Assembly: GCF_036826855.1 (NCBI RefSeq)
Contig: NZ_CP104578.1
Span: 7,064,501 to 7,128,500, forward strand
Reading direction: 5' to 3'
Length of the DNA: 64,000 nucleotides
Origin: Streptomyces sp. SJL17-4
GTDB taxonomy: Bacteria; Actinomycetota; Actinomycetes; Streptomycetales; Streptomycetaceae
In this document: piece after piece, positions 41,896 to 51,619 of the stretch
Layout: the number at the start of each line of letters is the position of its first letter
Numbering within the stretch: position 1 is the first letter of the stretch
Translations under genes and position numbers: made by a program
The notes under the pieces: model-generated
The model's input: the letters and a program-made list of their open reading frames with translations, nothing else
The model's database searches: none
Told to the model about the DNA's origin: nothing

Positions 41896-43341
41896 TCAGC
41901 TCTTCGACAGCGGCTCGTCGCCGGACGTGCTCTCACGGGCCGCGCTCTCACGGGCGGTGCTCTCACCCGACGTGCTCTCGTACGAGCTGGTGCCGGAGTC
42001 GAGCAGCGGCTCCTGCTGCTTGAGGTGGGCCGGGGCGAAGGCCCGCAGCACGTGGTAGCCGGTGATGACGACGATCGTGCCGAGCGCGATGCCGCCCAGC
42101 TCGAAGGTGTCCGTGAAGGTCAGCTTCACCCCGCCGACGCCGATGATGATGCCCGCGGCGGCCGGGACCAGGTTGAGCGGGTTGCGCAGGTCGACCTTGG
42201 CGTTGATCCAGATCTGGGCGCCGAGCAGGCCGATCATGCCGTACAGGATCACGGTGATGCCGCCGAGGACACCGCCGGGGATGGCGGCGACGACCGCGCC
42301 GAACTTCGGGCAGAGACCGAAGAGCAGGGCGAAGCCGGCGGCGGCCCAGTAGGCGGCCGTCGAGTAGACGCGGGTGGCGGCCATGACACCGATGTTCTCG
42401 GAGTACGTGGTGTTCGGCGGGCCGCCCACGGCCGTCGACAGCATCGAGGCGGCGCCGTCGGCGGCGATCGCGGTGCCGAGCTGGTCGTCCAGCGGCTTGC
42501 CGGTCATCTCGCCGACGGCCTTGACGTGTCCGGCGTTCTCGGCGATCAGGGCGATGACGACGGGCAGTGCGACCAGGATCGCGGACCACTCGAAGCTCGG
42601 GCCGTGGAACGACGGCAGGCCGACCCAGTCGGCCTTGGAGACACCGGAGAGGTCGAGGCGCCAGTGGTCGGTGACCTGGCCGCTCGCCGACATCGAGTGG
42701 ATCTTGCCGAAGACAAGGTCGAAGATCCACGAGATGCCATAGCCGAAGATCAGGCCGAGGAAGATCGCGATCCGCGACCAGAAGCCGCGCAGACAGACGA
42801 CGGCGAGACCGGTGAACAGCATCACGAGGAGGGCCGTCCACTGGTCCTGCGGCCAGTACGTCGCCGCGGTGACCGGGGCCAGGTTGAAGCCGATCAGCAT
42901 GACGACGGCGCCGGTCACGATGGGCGGCATCGCCGCGTGGATGATCCGCGCGCCGAACTTCCTGACCGCGAGACCGGCGAGGAAGAGCACCGCGCCGACG
43001 ACCAGGACCGCGCCGGTCACGGTGGCGCTGCTGCCGCCGGAGGCCCGGATCGCGGCGGCGACACCGACGAACGAGAGCGAGCAGCCCAGGTACGAGGGGA
43101 CGGTGCCACGGGTCGCGAGGAGGAAGATCGCGGTCGCGAAACCGGACATCATGATCGCGAGGTTCGGGTCCAGACCCATGAGGACCGGGGCGACGAACGA
43201 TGCCCCGAACATGGCGACCACGTGCTGGGCTCCGAGGCCGACCGTACGGGGCCAGGAGAGCCGTTCGTCCGGGCGGACGACGGCTCCGGGAGCGGGTGTC
43301 TTCCCGTCGCCGTGCAAGGTCCAGCGCACGCCGAGGTTCAT
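41896..43341 (-). CDS. Uracil/nucleobase permease, NCS2 family
   Basis: 481 residues, about 14 helices. NCS2 pattern: LGAQHVVAMFGASFVAPVLMGLDP, the substrate-helix motif ALIAENAGHVKAVGEMTG with the Glu, and GGPPNTTYSENIGV. UraA-like, imports uracil with protons. The C-terminal tail is low-complexity and repeats ESTS/ESTAR units. It is a salvage counterpart to the de novo operon at 9-19 kb. No ribosomal or PyrR site was recognised upstream. Confidence 0.9.
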   Translation of the reverse strand: MNLGVRWTLHGDGKTPAPGAVVRPDERLSWPRTVGLGAQHVVAMFGASFVAPVLMGLDPNLAIMMSGFATAIFLLATRGTVPSYLGCSLSFVGVAAAIRASGGSSATVTGAVLVVGAVLFLAGLAVRKFGARIIHAAMPPIVTGAVVMLIGFNLAPVTAATYWPQDQWTALLVMLFTGLAVVCLRGFWSRIAIFLGLIFGYGISWIFDLVFGKIHSMSASGQVTDHWRLDLSGVSKADWVGLPSFHGPSFEWSAILVALPVVIALIAENAGHVKAVGEMTGKPLDDQLGTAIAADGAASMLSTAVGGPPNTTYSENIGVMAATRVYSTAAYWAAAGFALLFGLCPKFGAVVAAIPGGVLGGITVILYGMIGLLGAQIWINAKVDLRNPLNLVPAAAGIIIGVGGVKLTFTDTFELGGIALGTIVVITGYHVLRAFAPAHLKQQEPLLDSGTSSYESTSGESTARESAARESTSGDEPLSKS

Positions 43342-43504
43342 GAGGTGGCTCCCGTTCTCCGGTTCCGGCGGTCGTGTCGCGACCGCAAAAGATCAGCCAC
43401 ATGGTATGCGCCGCCGGAGGCCGGGGATGTGCGCCGAGGACGTACGCCGGGTCGGGCCCCGCCGTCCGTCCGGGCCCGGGACCGCTCGTCCGGGCCCGGG
43501 CCCG

Positions 43505-44719
43505 CTACCCGACGGGGCCCGGGGTCTTCTCCGGAGCGGGCTTCGTCGGAGTGGACTCCCGCCCGCCGGACCTGAGGACGCCCGCGCCCACGACGAGCCC
43601 CAGCGCGAGCAGGGTGACCAGGCCGAACGAGAAGACCAGCGAGGTCGCGTCGGCGATGCCGCCGATCGCCGAGGGGGCGATGAGCCCCGAGGTGTACGTG
43701 ATGGTGGCGACGCCCGCGATGGCCTGGCTCGGGTTCGGGCCGCTGCGCCCGGCCGCGGCGAAGGCGAGCGGGACGACGACCGCGACCCCGAGCCCGATGA
43801 GACCGAAACCGGCCATGGCGACGGCGGCGTGCGGGGCGACGACGACCAGGACTCCGCCGAGGGTGGCGACGGCGCCCCCGACCCGTACCGTACGGACCGC
43901 CCCGAAGCGGTCCACGACGCGGTCGCCGGCCAGGCGCGCGACGGTCATCGTCAGCGCGAAGGCGGTCGTGGAGGCGGCCGCGAGCCCGGCGGAGCTGCCC
44001 AGCTCGTCGCGGAGGTAGACGGCCGACCAGTCGAGGCTGGCGCCCTCCGCGAACACCGCGCAGAAGCCGATCGCGCCGATGACCAGCGCGGACTTCGGCG
44101 GCAGCGAGAAGCGTGGCGGCGGCTCCTCGTCCGGTGTGCTGCGCATGTCCAGGACGCCCTGGCAGAAGAGCAGGCCGAGGGCGGTGAGGACCAGGGCCGC
44201 GATCAGGTGGTGGAGGCGGGCGTCGCCGCCGAGGTGGGCGGCGACCGTGCCGGCGGCGGAGCCGATGAGGGCGCCCCCGCTCCACATGCCGTGCAGGCTC
44301 GACATGATGGACTTGCCGAGCCGGTTCTCGGTCTCGACGCCGAGCGCGTTCATCGCCACGTCGGACATGCCGGCGGTCGCGCCGAACACGAAGAGCGCGG
44401 CGCACAGGCCCCAGATGTTCGGGGCGAGCGCGGGCAGCGTCAGGGCGAGCGTCCATAGACTGAGCAGGCCGCGCAGCGCCGTGCGGGCGCCGAACCGGTG
44501 GGACACGGCCCCGGCCAGCGGCATCGCGACGGAGGCGCCGAGGGCCGGGAAGGCGAGCGCGAGTCCGAGCTGCCCCGCGCTCACACCCGCGTGCTCCTGG
44601 ATCCAGGGGATGCGGGTCGCGAAACTGCCGGTGACGGAGCCGTGGACGCAGAAGACTGCGGCGATGGCGAAACGTGCCCGCCGCAGGCGATCGGTGCTGG
44701 AGACGGTCTCCGCCGCCAT
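43505..44719 (-). CDS. MFS transporter
   Basis: 404 residues from ATG 44719, with GGGAGG 5 bases upstream; the 1-kb longer in-frame reading is antisense to the ROK gene. Twelve helices with a short intracellular loop after HRFGARTA (MFS motif A variant) and GDRVVDRFGAVRTVRVG (the second repeat). Substrate not identifiable. Divergent from the ROK regulator, with a shared 126-base region holding a clear palindrome, so likely its target. Confidence 0.88.
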   Translation of the reverse strand: MAAETVSSTDRLRRARFAIAAVFCVHGSVTGSFATRIPWIQEHAGVSAGQLGLALAFPALGASVAMPLAGAVSHRFGARTALRGLLSLWTLALTLPALAPNIWGLCAALFVFGATAGMSDVAMNALGVETENRLGKSIMSSLHGMWSGGALIGSAAGTVAAHLGGDARLHHLIAALVLTALGLLFCQGVLDMRSTPDEEPPPRFSLPPKSALVIGAIGFCAVFAEGASLDWSAVYLRDELGSSAGLAAASTTAFALTMTVARLAGDRVVDRFGAVRTVRVGGAVATLGGVLVVVAPHAAVAMAGFGLIGLGVAVVVPLAFAAAGRSGPNPSQAIAGVATITYTSGLIAPSAIGGIADATSLVFSFGLVTLLALGLVVGAGVLRSGGRESTPTKPAPEKTPGPVG

Positions 44720-44772
44720 GGGCCCTCCCTGGGTGCTGGTGTGGCGTGGTGTCGGGTGGTGCGGCCGTAAAC

Positions 44773-44793
44773 TATCAGGAACCCTGCCTGATA
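44773..44793. promoter_or_regulatory. Palindromic operator between MFS and ROK genes
   Basis: TATCAGG-N7-CCTGATA, a perfect 7-bp dyad (21 bases), lying just before a TAGACT (44796-44801) that may be the -10 of the ROK gene. The AT-rich TCAGG/CCTGA halves are typical of ROK/NagC-type operators. Confidence 0.65.
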
Positions 44794-44845
44794 AATAGAC
44801 TGCAGGACGGCATCCGCACCCGAGCGCTTCTGAGAGGATCGCCGC

Positions 44846-45988
44846 ATGGCCGCATCCCCGAGCACCGCACGAGCCATCAACGACCGGTTCGCCCTGCGAC
44901 TGCTCCAGGACGAAGGCCCGTTGACGGCCACTCAGCTCAAGACCCTCACCGGACTCTCCCGGCCCACCGTCGCCGACCTCGTCGAGCGGCTCCAGGGCTC
45001 CGGGCTCGTCCATGTCGTCGGGGAGTCCGGAGCCGAACGCCGGGGACCCAACGCCAAGCTGTACGGGCTCGTCGCCGATCGCGCGCACCTCGCCGCCCTC
45101 GACGTACGGACCCGGTCGGTCTCCGTCACCGTCGCCGACCTGCTCGGCACCACCCTCGCCGAGGCCTCCGTGCCCGTCGGCGACGACAGCGACACCGGAC
45201 CCGCCGTCGAGAAGGCGGTCGCGCTCCTGGAGCGGACCGTGAAGGAGGCGGGCGCCGACCGGCTGCACAGCGTGGCCGTCGGCGCCCCCGGCCTCATCGA
45301 CCCGGCCACCGGTGAACTCCGCGACTCCTCGGGACTGCCCGCCTGGCACCGACGGCTCGTCGGCGTCCTCCAGGAACGCCTGCCCGCGCACGTCCTCGTC
45401 GAGAACGAGACCAACCTCGCCGCCGTCGCCGAACTGCGCGAGGGCGCGGCCCGCGACCGCGAGGACTTCGTCCTGCTCTGGCTCGGCCAGGGCGTCGGCG
45501 CGGCTGTCGTCCTCGGCGGACGACTGCGCCGCGGGGCCTCGGGCGGCGCGGGCGAGATCGGCTTCCTGCCCGTGCCCGGCACCTCGGGACTCCCCTCGGC
45601 CACCGGCTGCGACGGCGGCTTCCACGAGCTGGCCTGCGCGGCGGCCGTCGCATGCCTGGCCGCCGCCCACGGCCTCACGGCGGCGGAGGCGCTCGCCGCG
45701 GGGCACGCCCCCTTCCTCGACGCCCTGGCCCGCCGCCTCGCCATCGGTGCCGCCGCCGTCGCCTCGGTCCTGGATCCCGGCTGTGTGGTCCTCGCCGGGG
45801 AGACCGGCCACCAGGGCGGCGCCGCGCTCGCCGCGCGCGTGGAGGCCGAACTCGCCGCCCTCTCCCCGCTCCGTACGGAGGTCCGTGCGACGGCCCTGGG
45901 CGACGCGGCGGTGCTGCGCGGCGCCCTGCTCCTCGCCCGGGACGCGGCGCAGGACGCGCTCTTCGGGATGCCGACGGCGGGGCTCTAG
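44846..45988 (+). CDS. ROK-family transcriptional regulator
   Basis: 380 residues. N-terminal MarR-like wHTH (about 12-75: LRLLQDEGPLTATQLKTLTGLSRPTVADLVERL in two runs), then a ROK sugar-kinase-like fold (AVGAPGLIDPATGEL, VENETNLAAVAEL, LGQGVGAAVVLGG). The zinc motif of many ROK proteins (CxCGxxGC) is not present; a GCDGGFH segment takes its place. Probably senses a sugar or metabolite and represses the divergent MFS gene and itself. GAGAGGA ribosome site. Confidence 0.9.
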   Translation: MAASPSTARAINDRFALRLLQDEGPLTATQLKTLTGLSRPTVADLVERLQGSGLVHVVGESGAERRGPNAKLYGLVADRAHLAALDVRTRSVSVTVADLLGTTLAEASVPVGDDSDTGPAVEKAVALLERTVKEAGADRLHSVAVGAPGLIDPATGELRDSSGLPAWHRRLVGVLQERLPAHVLVENETNLAAVAELREGAARDREDFVLLWLGQGVGAAVVLGGRLRRGASGGAGEIGFLPVPGTSGLPSATGCDGGFHELACAAAVACLAAAHGLTAAEALAAGHAPFLDALARRLAIGAAAVASVLDPGCVVLAGETGHQGGAALAARVEAELAALSPLRTEVRATALGDAAVLRGALLLARDAAQDALFGMPTAGL

Positions 45989-46164
45989 AAGGGGGCTCCG
46001 GGCGGAACAGCCCGGTCGAGGAGCGGCCCGCCCTGGCGCAGGTCGACCGCGTACGGCGGTGAGTGCCTGTTGAGGACCCGCACCTCGTGGCCGTCCGGGC
46101 GCAGCCGCTCACAGACGGGCCGGCCGAGGGTTCCCGTGCCGCCGGTCACCAGGATCGTGCTCAT
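45985..46164 (-). pseudogene. Truncated NAD(P)-binding epimerase remnant
   Basis: 59 residues from ATG 46164. ILVTGGTGTLGRPVCERLRPDGHEVRVLNRH is the N-terminal Rossmann unit of an NmrA/SDR-extended protein, which are normally 250-300 residues long. After DLRQGGPLLDRAV the expected continuation (AGADVVVH-type) is replaced by a stop whose codon overlaps the ROK stop codon. So only a fragment remains, probably by deletion at the ROK 3' end. Confidence 0.75.
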
Positions 46165-46232
46165 GTCCTCAAGGCCGACCGCCCTCGGCCCCCTCCGCAC
46201 ACGCGGACTCGGCTTCCTCCGCACACGCGGAC

Positions 46233-46263
46233 GCGCCGCGCCCCGGACAGGGGGGCGCGGCGC
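46233..46263 (-). terminator. Terminator after the chitinase
   Basis: GCGCCGCGCCCC (46233-46244) pairs with GGGGCGCGGCGC (46252-46263), 12-bp stem, loop of 7, downstream of the minus-strand chitinase stop at 46328. Just beyond it (46192-46231) the 16-base unit CCTCCGCACACGCGGA occurs twice, 24 bases apart. Confidence 0.6.
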
Positions 46264-46327
46264 AGGGGGAGCCCGGCGGCGGCAAGGGCCGTGATGTTCC
46301 GCCGCCGGGGGTCTCGGAGGGGGTGGG

Positions 46328-48709
46328 TCAGCAGGGACCGAGGTCCTTCCAGACACCCCACTCGCCGGTCGTGCCCGGCGTCTCGTTCTGGGTCCACCAC
46401 TGGGCCTTGTACTTGCGGCCGTTGTGGGAGACCTCGTTGCCCGCGTTGTAGACCGTGCCGGCCACGTACGCCGGGACCGTGCCGCAGCCCGTGGGCGGCG
46501 TCGTCGGAGGCGTGGTCGGGGGAGTGGTCGGCGGGGTCGTCGGCGGAGTGGTGGGCGGCGTCGTCGGCGGGGTGGTCGGCGGGGTCGTCGTGCCGGGCTC
46601 CACCACCGTCGTGCCGCGCGCCAGGTCACCGGCGAGGGCGTACGTCGTGCCGTTGATGTTCACCGTCCAGTTGGAGGGGGTGGACACCGGCAGGTAGTAG
46701 TTGAACGCCAGGTCGACCGTGGCGCCCGGGGCCAGCGACTGCCAGGCCGGGAGCTTCAGGGAGACACGGTGGAAGTCGCCCTTCAGACCGCCCACGTTGC
46801 TGCCCGTGTGGTCGCTGCTGATCACCTTCGTGCCGAAGCCCGACTGGTCGGAGGCGTTGGCCGGGGCCGAGGTCCCGTAGTCGAACTGGAACTCCGTGCC
46901 GCCCGGGAGGGTGGCCGCCGTGTTGTTGGTGATCTTGATCTTCGGGGTGATCGGGTAGTTCGAGTCACCCAGCTTGAACTCGGTGAACTGCGCGTCGATC
47001 TTCACGGCCTGGGTCGGCAGCGCCTTGTTCGACTTCTTCGCGCCGTACGGGGTGGCCGCCTTGAACTTGTCGTACATCAGCGAGGTGAGCGTCGAGCCCA
47101 TCTCGTACTGGCCCTTGGCGGCGTTCCAGGCGTAGTCGCCGGCCATCTCCCAGACCATCGTGCCGCCGATGCCCTTGTCGACCACGTAGTCGGCCTTGGC
47201 GGCCACCGACTGCTCGTCCTCGGTGGAGAGGAAGACCTTCTTCTGCGCGTTCCACAGCCACGGCGCGACCAGCGTCGAGTCGTACTTGCGGGCGTAGGTG
47301 CCGGTCAGGGTGGTGTTCGCCGGGAAGCCGTACTGGGTGACGTAGTCGCCGACGATCCCCTTCTCGAGGTTCTTGGCGTGCCACATCGGGTTGGAGCCGG
47401 CGGGCGACTCGACACCGTTGGTGTCCTTGTCGTGCCACAGGTTGTCGATGCCGGTGGCGCCGTCACCGCACTTGGTCAGGCCGGCTCCGGCCGGGCAGGT
47501 GGTCGCGGAGGCCTTGCCCCACAGACCGTCGGTGCCGCCCTGCACGTTCTTGTGACCGCGGGTGTAGTAGGGCAGGCCGATGTTGATCCGGCCGGCCGGC
47601 ATCGAGCCGCGGAAGTAGTGGTACGCCCAGTCGGTGTTGAGGTACCCGATGTTGCCGTACTGCGCCGAGCCGTAGACGTTGGCGGCGGCGAGCTCGCCGT
47701 CCTTCCCGTCGTCGAAGAGGGAGGCGTTGGGCCCGACGTACTCGTTCCAGGCGCCGTGCAGGTCGTAGGACATGATGTTGACGTAGTCCAGATACTTCTG
47801 CATCTGGAAGGTCTCCATGCCCCGCAGCAGGTAGCCGGAGGAGGGGGCGGCGACCGTCAGCAGGTAGTGCTTGCCGTCGGCGGCGCCCGCCGCGTCCAGC
47901 TTCTCGCGCAGGGACTTCATGAGGGCCGCGTAGCCCTGCACGAGTCCGGCGCGGCGCGCGTTGGCGAACTGCCAGTCGAGCGGGTTGCCGGCGTCCTTCA
48001 TGGTCGTCGGGTACTCGTAGTCGATGTCGACGCCGTTGAAGCCGTACTTGCGGATGAAGTCGACGGACGAGGCGGCGAAGGTGTCGATCCCGGCCTGGTT
48101 GACCGAACCGTCGGCGTTGGTGGCCATCGAGTAGAAGCCGCCCGAGTTGACCCGGTCACCGTTGTCCGCGAAGTATCCGCCGGTCTCGGCCCAGCCGCCG
48201 ACCGAGATCAGCGTCTTCACGTTCGGGTGCTGCTTCTTGAACTTGTTGAGCAGGTTGAAGTGGCCCTTGTAGGCGTACGCGGGGTCCATCTCGGCGCCCG
48301 CGACACCGGGCCAGGTCATCCCGGTGGCCGCGTTGTTCGGACCGTCCGCGCCGACGGAGAGCTTGTTGTCCCCGCCGATGTGGCCGAAGGCGTAGTTGAT
48401 GTGGGTGATCTTCTCCCACGGGATGTCCTTGGCCAGGTAGGCGGGCTGGCCGTTCTTGCCATCGCGCCAGCCGGTGAAGTAGCCGATGACCCGGCGCTGG
48501 TGGTCCGCGCCCATCTTCTCGCGGCCCTCGGTGTCGTAGACCGAGCAGTAGGGGACGTCGACGCCGGGGGTCTTGTAGAGCCCGTCGGGGCGACAGCTCT
48601 CGTTGTCGGCCGCGTACGAGACGCCGCCGGAAAGGGAGCTCAGCAGCAGACCGGCGACGGCCGCGCCGGAAGCGAGCAGCGAGGCTCTCTTCGTGGTGGG
48701 GGACAACAC
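46328..48709 (-). CDS. Secreted GH18 chitinase with C-terminal chitin-binding module
   Basis: 793 residues from GTG 48709, which has GGAGGA 8 bases upstream; a longer in-frame start at 48847 lies in the promoter leader. Order: signal peptide (1 to about 33), GH18 barrel (about 70-520) with SVGGW and the catalytic NGVDIDYE (Asp228, Asp230, Glu232; the first Asp of the DxxDxDxE motif is Asn225), a beta-sandwich module (about 575-705), a linker with eight TTPP-type units, and a C-terminal CBM5/12 chitin-binding domain ([20 protein letters not shown] region) with two cysteines framing it. Degrades chitin outside the cell; N-acetylglucosamine then feeds DasR signalling. Confidence 0.95.
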   Translation of the reverse strand: MLSPTTKRASLLASGAAVAGLLLSSLSGGVSYAADNESCRPDGLYKTPGVDVPYCSVYDTEGREKMGADHQRRVIGYFTGWRDGKNGQPAYLAKDIPWEKITHINYAFGHIGGDNKLSVGADGPNNAATGMTWPGVAGAEMDPAYAYKGHFNLLNKFKKQHPNVKTLISVGGWAETGGYFADNGDRVNSGGFYSMATNADGSVNQAGIDTFAASSVDFIRKYGFNGVDIDYEYPTTMKDAGNPLDWQFANARRAGLVQGYAALMKSLREKLDAAGAADGKHYLLTVAAPSSGYLLRGMETFQMQKYLDYVNIMSYDLHGAWNEYVGPNASLFDDGKDGELAAANVYGSAQYGNIGYLNTDWAYHYFRGSMPAGRINIGLPYYTRGHKNVQGGTDGLWGKASATTCPAGAGLTKCGDGATGIDNLWHDKDTNGVESPAGSNPMWHAKNLEKGIVGDYVTQYGFPANTTLTGTYARKYDSTLVAPWLWNAQKKVFLSTEDEQSVAAKADYVVDKGIGGTMVWEMAGDYAWNAAKGQYEMGSTLTSLMYDKFKAATPYGAKKSNKALPTQAVKIDAQFTEFKLGDSNYPITPKIKITNNTAATLPGGTEFQFDYGTSAPANASDQSGFGTKVISSDHTGSNVGGLKGDFHRVSLKLPAWQSLAPGATVDLAFNYYLPVSTPSNWTVNINGTTYALAGDLARGTTVVEPGTTTPPTTPPTTPPTTPPTTPPTTPPTTPPTTPPTGCGTVPAYVAGTVYNAGNEVSHNGRKYKAQWWTQNETPGTTGEWGVWKDLGPC
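46497..46596. repeat. 12-bp tandem repeat encoding the chitinase linker
   Basis: About eight imperfect 12-base units of the type GTCGTCGGCGGG encode the TTPP-TTPP linker of the minus-strand chitinase. Coding in-frame repeat; likely variable in number between strains. Confidence 0.8.
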
Positions 48710-48849
48710 GATCGGTTCCTCCTGGGGAGGGGATCCCTCCACGCCCTCACGGCGTAGGGGGAGCGGACAAACACAACGAACAAGGGGGTGGGTCGTGTTG
48801 GGCCCGTGGAGTGCGCACCCCGCCGGACCGTTCCTCGGAGGTGACACGG

Positions 48850-48893
48850 AGATTAAGAGGACTAGACCAGTGCGTCAATAGGTCTGGACCATA
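48850..48893 (-). promoter_or_regulatory. Chitinase promoter with chitin-responsive direct repeat / DasR-like sites
   Basis: On the minus strand TTGACG (48878-48873), 17-base spacer, TAATCT (48855-48850) form a good promoter. Two 12-base direct repeats, TGGTCCAGACCT and TGGTCTAGTCCT, flank and overlap the -35, matching the known direct repeat of Streptomyces chitinase promoters. GGTCTGGACC (48881-48890 on plus) is the DasR-like core. The leader to the GTG is about 134 bases. Confidence 0.85.
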
Positions 48894-48986
48894 GAAGAGT
48901 TCTGTGGGAGTCTGTGAGCCAGACCACAGGAACTCGGCCACAACGCCCCTCGCGGGTCGTGGCACACTGGCCCTGTATCAGCAGCA

Positions 48987-49113
48987 GCGCACTCCGGGGT
49001 CGGTGTAATTCCGAACCGGCGGTATAGTCCGCGACCCGTCCGCAAGCCAGCGGCCGGTTGACCAGGTGAAATTCCTGGACCGACGGTGAAAGTCCGGATG
49101 GGAGGCAGTGCGC
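48987..49113 (+). ncRNA. FMN riboswitch (RFN element)
   Basis: Complete aptamer: P1 arms GCGCACT (48987-48993) and AGTGCGC (49107-49113); conserved core GGGGTCGGTG, AATTCCGAACCGGCGGT, CCGGTTGACC, GGTGAAATTCCTGGACCGACGGT, AAAGTCCGGATGGGAGGCAG across about 130 bases. It lies 174 bases upstream of the ribD start, so binding of FMN should reduce expression of the rib operon. The gap between contains a small hairpin (ACCCCT / AGGGGT, 49122-49136) as part of a possible expression platform. Confidence 0.95.
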
Positions 49114-49287
49114 GGCGGGCGACCCCTGACAGGGGTGTGCCGGCCGTACGTCCGCTGGTCGCCGTATCGACATCGATCGGCGTACCCGCAGGACGCGGCC
49201 CCGGCGCACCCTGTGTGAGACGTCGTTCCGCTCTCTGTCGTCATCGACAGGCCCCGGAGTCCGTGCCCGAAGAGGCAGGAGGACCCG

Positions 49288-50367
49288 GTGGCCCAGCAGG
49301 CCGACATCACCGCCATGCGACGCGCCGTCGAACTCGCCGCACGCGGTCTCGGCGCCACCAGCCCCAACCCGGTCGTCGGGTGCGTCATCACCGACGCCTC
49401 CGGACACGTGGTCGGCGAGGGCTGGCACCAGCGCGCCGGCGGCCCCCACGCCGAGGTCCACGCCCTGCGCGAGGCAGGCGCCCTCGCCCGCGGCGGAACC
49501 GCCTACGTCACGCTCGAACCCTGCAACCACACCGGCCGCACCGGCCCCTGCGCCCAGGCCCTGATCGAGGCCGGGGTCAGCCGGGTCGTGTACGCGGTCG
49601 GCGACCCGAACCCGCAGGCCACCGGCGGTGCCGACACCCTGCGCGCCGCCGGGACAGAGGTCGGGCAGGGCCTCCTGGAGGCCGAGGCCGAGGCGGGCAA
49701 CATCGCCTGGCTCACCTCCGTACGCCACGGCCGTCCCTTCGTCCGCTGGAAGTACGCCGCCACCCTCGACGGCCGGATCGCCGCCGCCGACGGCACCTCC
49801 CGCTGGATCACCTCCGCCGAGTCCCGCGCCGACGTCCACCGGCTGCGCGCCGAGGCCGACGCCGTCGTGGTCGGCTCCGGCACCGCCCGCGCGGACGACC
49901 CCCACCTGGCCGTACGCGGCATCGAAGGGGCCGTCCAGCCGCTCCGGGTCGTCATCGACACCGAGGCGACCGCGGTGAAGCCCGGCGCCCGGGTCCTGGA
50001 CGACGCGGCCCCGACCCTGATCGCGATCGCGGAGGACGCCGAGACCTCCCTCGACGGCGCCGACCTCGTACGCCTCCCCAGGGCCGAGCGCGGCCTGTCC
50101 GTACCGGCCCTCCTGGACGCCCTCCACGCGCGCGGTGTCCGCTCCGTCCTCCTCGAAGGCGGCCCCACCCTCGCGGGCGCCTTCGTCGCCGCGGGCGCCG
50201 TCGACCAGGTCGTCGGCTATCTCGCCCCGGTCCTCCTCGGCGCGGGGCCCGCGGCCCTCGCCGGCGCCGGAATCAGCACCATCACCGAAGCGTTGCGGCT
50301 CGACATCACCGATATCTCGGATATCGGATCCGATATCCGCATCACCGCCACCCTCAAGGGAGCCTGA
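49288..50367 (+). CDS. ribD: Bifunctional riboflavin deaminase/reductase
   Basis: Deaminates and reduces the pyrimidine ring of the GTP-derived precursor, steps 2-3 of riboflavin synthesis. 359 residues. Deaminase half: HAEVHALREAG and TLEPCNHTGRTGPC with the zinc Cys/His ligands. Reductase half from about 145: KYAATLDGRIAAADGTSRWITS and LLEGGPTLAGAF. GTG start with AGGAGG. First gene under the FMN riboswitch. Confidence 0.96.
   Translation: MAQQADITAMRRAVELAARGLGATSPNPVVGCVITDASGHVVGEGWHQRAGGPHAEVHALREAGALARGGTAYVTLEPCNHTGRTGPCAQALIEAGVSRVVYAVGDPNPQATGGADTLRAAGTEVGQGLLEAEAEAGNIAWLTSVRHGRPFVRWKYAATLDGRIAAADGTSRWITSAESRADVHRLRAEADAVVVGSGTARADDPHLAVRGIEGAVQPLRVVIDTEATAVKPGARVLDDAAPTLIAIAEDAETSLDGADLVRLPRAERGLSVPALLDALHARGVRSVLLEGGPTLAGAFVAAGAVDQVVGYLAPVLLGAGPAALAGAGISTITEALRLDITDISDIGSDIRITATLKGA
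50318..50339. repeat. 22-bp perfect palindrome at the ribD 3' end
   Basis: CGGATATCGGATCCGATATCCG is a perfect self-complementary sequence within the last codons of ribD (DISDIGSDI); GATATC occurs three times here. Probably a coding coincidence of Asp-Ile repeats, but it can form a stable hairpin in the mRNA just before ribE. Confidence 0.6.
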
Positions 50368-50369
50368 CC

Positions 50370-50978
50370 GTGTTCACCGGAATCGTCGAAGAACTGGGCG
50401 AGGTCACCGCCGTCGAGCAGCTGGAGGACGCCTCCCGCTTCCGCCTGCGCGGTCCCCTGGTCACGGAAGGCGCCCAGCACGGCGACTCCATCGCCGTCAA
50501 CGGTGTCTGTCTCACGGTCGTCGAGTTCGGCGACGGCGAGTTCACCGCCGACGTCATGGCCGAGACCCTCAAGCGGTCCAGCCTCGGCGCCCTGGAGGTC
50601 GGCTCCCGCGTCAACCTGGAGCGGCCCATGGCCGTCGGCGGCCGCCTCGGCGGTCACATCGTCCAGGGCCACGTGGACGGCACCGGCACGATCCTGGAGC
50701 GCACCCCGTCCGAGCACTGGGAGCTCGTCAAGGTCGGCCTGCCCGCCCACCTCTCCCGGTACGTCGTCGAGAAGGGCTCGATCACGGTCGACGGCGTCAG
50801 CCTCACCGTCGTCGAGGTCACCGACGACTGGTTCACCATCAGCCTCATCCCCACCACCCTCGACCTGACCACCCTCGGCATCAAGCAGTCCGGCGACCCG
50901 GTCAACCTCGAAGTGGACGTCATCGCCAAGTACGTCGAGCGGCTGCTCGGCCCGAACGCCAAGGAGAGCGACAAGTGA
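50370..50978 (+). CDS. ribE: Riboflavin synthase alpha chain
   Basis: Dismutates two 6,7-dimethyl-8-ribityllumazine to riboflavin. 202 residues from GTG 50370, 2 bases after ribD. Two lumazine-binding repeats: [12 protein letters not shown]...[14 protein letters not shown] region at 1-95 and [13 protein letters not shown] at about 95-190, each typical of the duplicated fold. The TGA overlaps the ribM GTG by 4 bases. Confidence 0.95.
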   Translation: MFTGIVEELGEVTAVEQLEDASRFRLRGPLVTEGAQHGDSIAVNGVCLTVVEFGDGEFTADVMAETLKRSSLGALEVGSRVNLERPMAVGGRLGGHIVQGHVDGTGTILERTPSEHWELVKVGLPAHLSRYVVEKGSITVDGVSLTVVEVTDDWFTISLIPTTLDLTTLGIKQSGDPVNLEVDVIAKYVERLLGPNAKESDK

Positions 50979-51619
50979 GCTGGCTCAACTCCGAGGCCTT
51001 CAGCGCCTTCGGTCAGCACATCATGTGGTCCGACATGATCGGCAACACGATCGGACTCATAGCCCTCGCGCTCGGCTGGCGCCGCTCCATCCTCACCTGG
51101 CCCGCCCAGCTGCTCTCCGGCCTGATCCTCGTCGGCGCCTACGCCTCCGCCCACCTCTCCGGCGGCGTCGGCAAGCAGCTCCTCGTCATCGGCGTCGCCG
51201 CCTGGGGCTGGTGGCAGTGGAACCGGGGCAGGCAGCAGGCCCAGGACGGCTCCATCGCCGTCCGCTTCGCCACCTGGAAGGAGCGCGGACTGCTCCTCGC
51301 CGGCGCGGTCGTCGGCACCCTCGCCGTCGGGGGCCTGTTCACCCTCTACCCGTCGCTCTCCTGGAGCCCGTGGGCCGACGCGTACATCTTCGTCGGCACC
51401 CTCGTCGCGATGGTCGCCCAGGCCCGCGGCCTGGTCGAGTTCTGGTTCGCCTGGCTCCTCGTGGACCTGGTCGGCGTCCCGCTCGCCTTCAACAGCGGCC
51501 TCGCCTTCTCCGGCCTGGTCTACGTCATCTACTTCGCCCTCGTCGTCTGGGGCATGCGCGACTGGTGGCTCCGTACGCGCACGACCTCCGCCACCGCTCT
51601 GGAAGGAGCCCACGCATGA
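50975..51619 (+). CDS. ribM: PnuC-like riboflavin transporter
   Basis: 214 residues, seven or so membrane helices; GTG at 50975 overlaps ribE by 4 bases, AAGGAG upstream. PnuC family: [38 protein letters not shown] (WxxW near the substrate site) and [19 protein letters not shown]. PnuC normally moves nicotinamide riboside, but actinobacterial members in rib operons (RibM) import riboflavin. FMN-riboswitch control and operon position favour riboflavin here. Confidence 0.88.
   Translation: MSWLNSEAFSAFGQHIMWSDMIGNTIGLIALALGWRRSILTWPAQLLSGLILVGAYASAHLSGGVGKQLLVIGVAAWGWWQWNRGRQQAQDGSIAVRFATWKERGLLLAGAVVGTLAVGGLFTLYPSLSWSPWADAYIFVGTLVAMVAQARGLVEFWFAWLLVDLVGVPLAFNSGLAFSGLVYVIYFALVVWGMRDWWLRTRTTSATALEGAHA

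Noticed and set aside
43465..43500. Repeated CGTCCGGGCCCGGG units between the uracil permease and MFS genes
   Set aside because: Two short GC-rich copies that can fold, probably just the MFS terminator region; too short to claim more.
46497..46596. CRISPR-like repeat array
   Set aside because: The units are 12 bases without spacers, in frame, and encode the TTPP linker of the chitinase. No CRISPR array was seen anywhere in the window.
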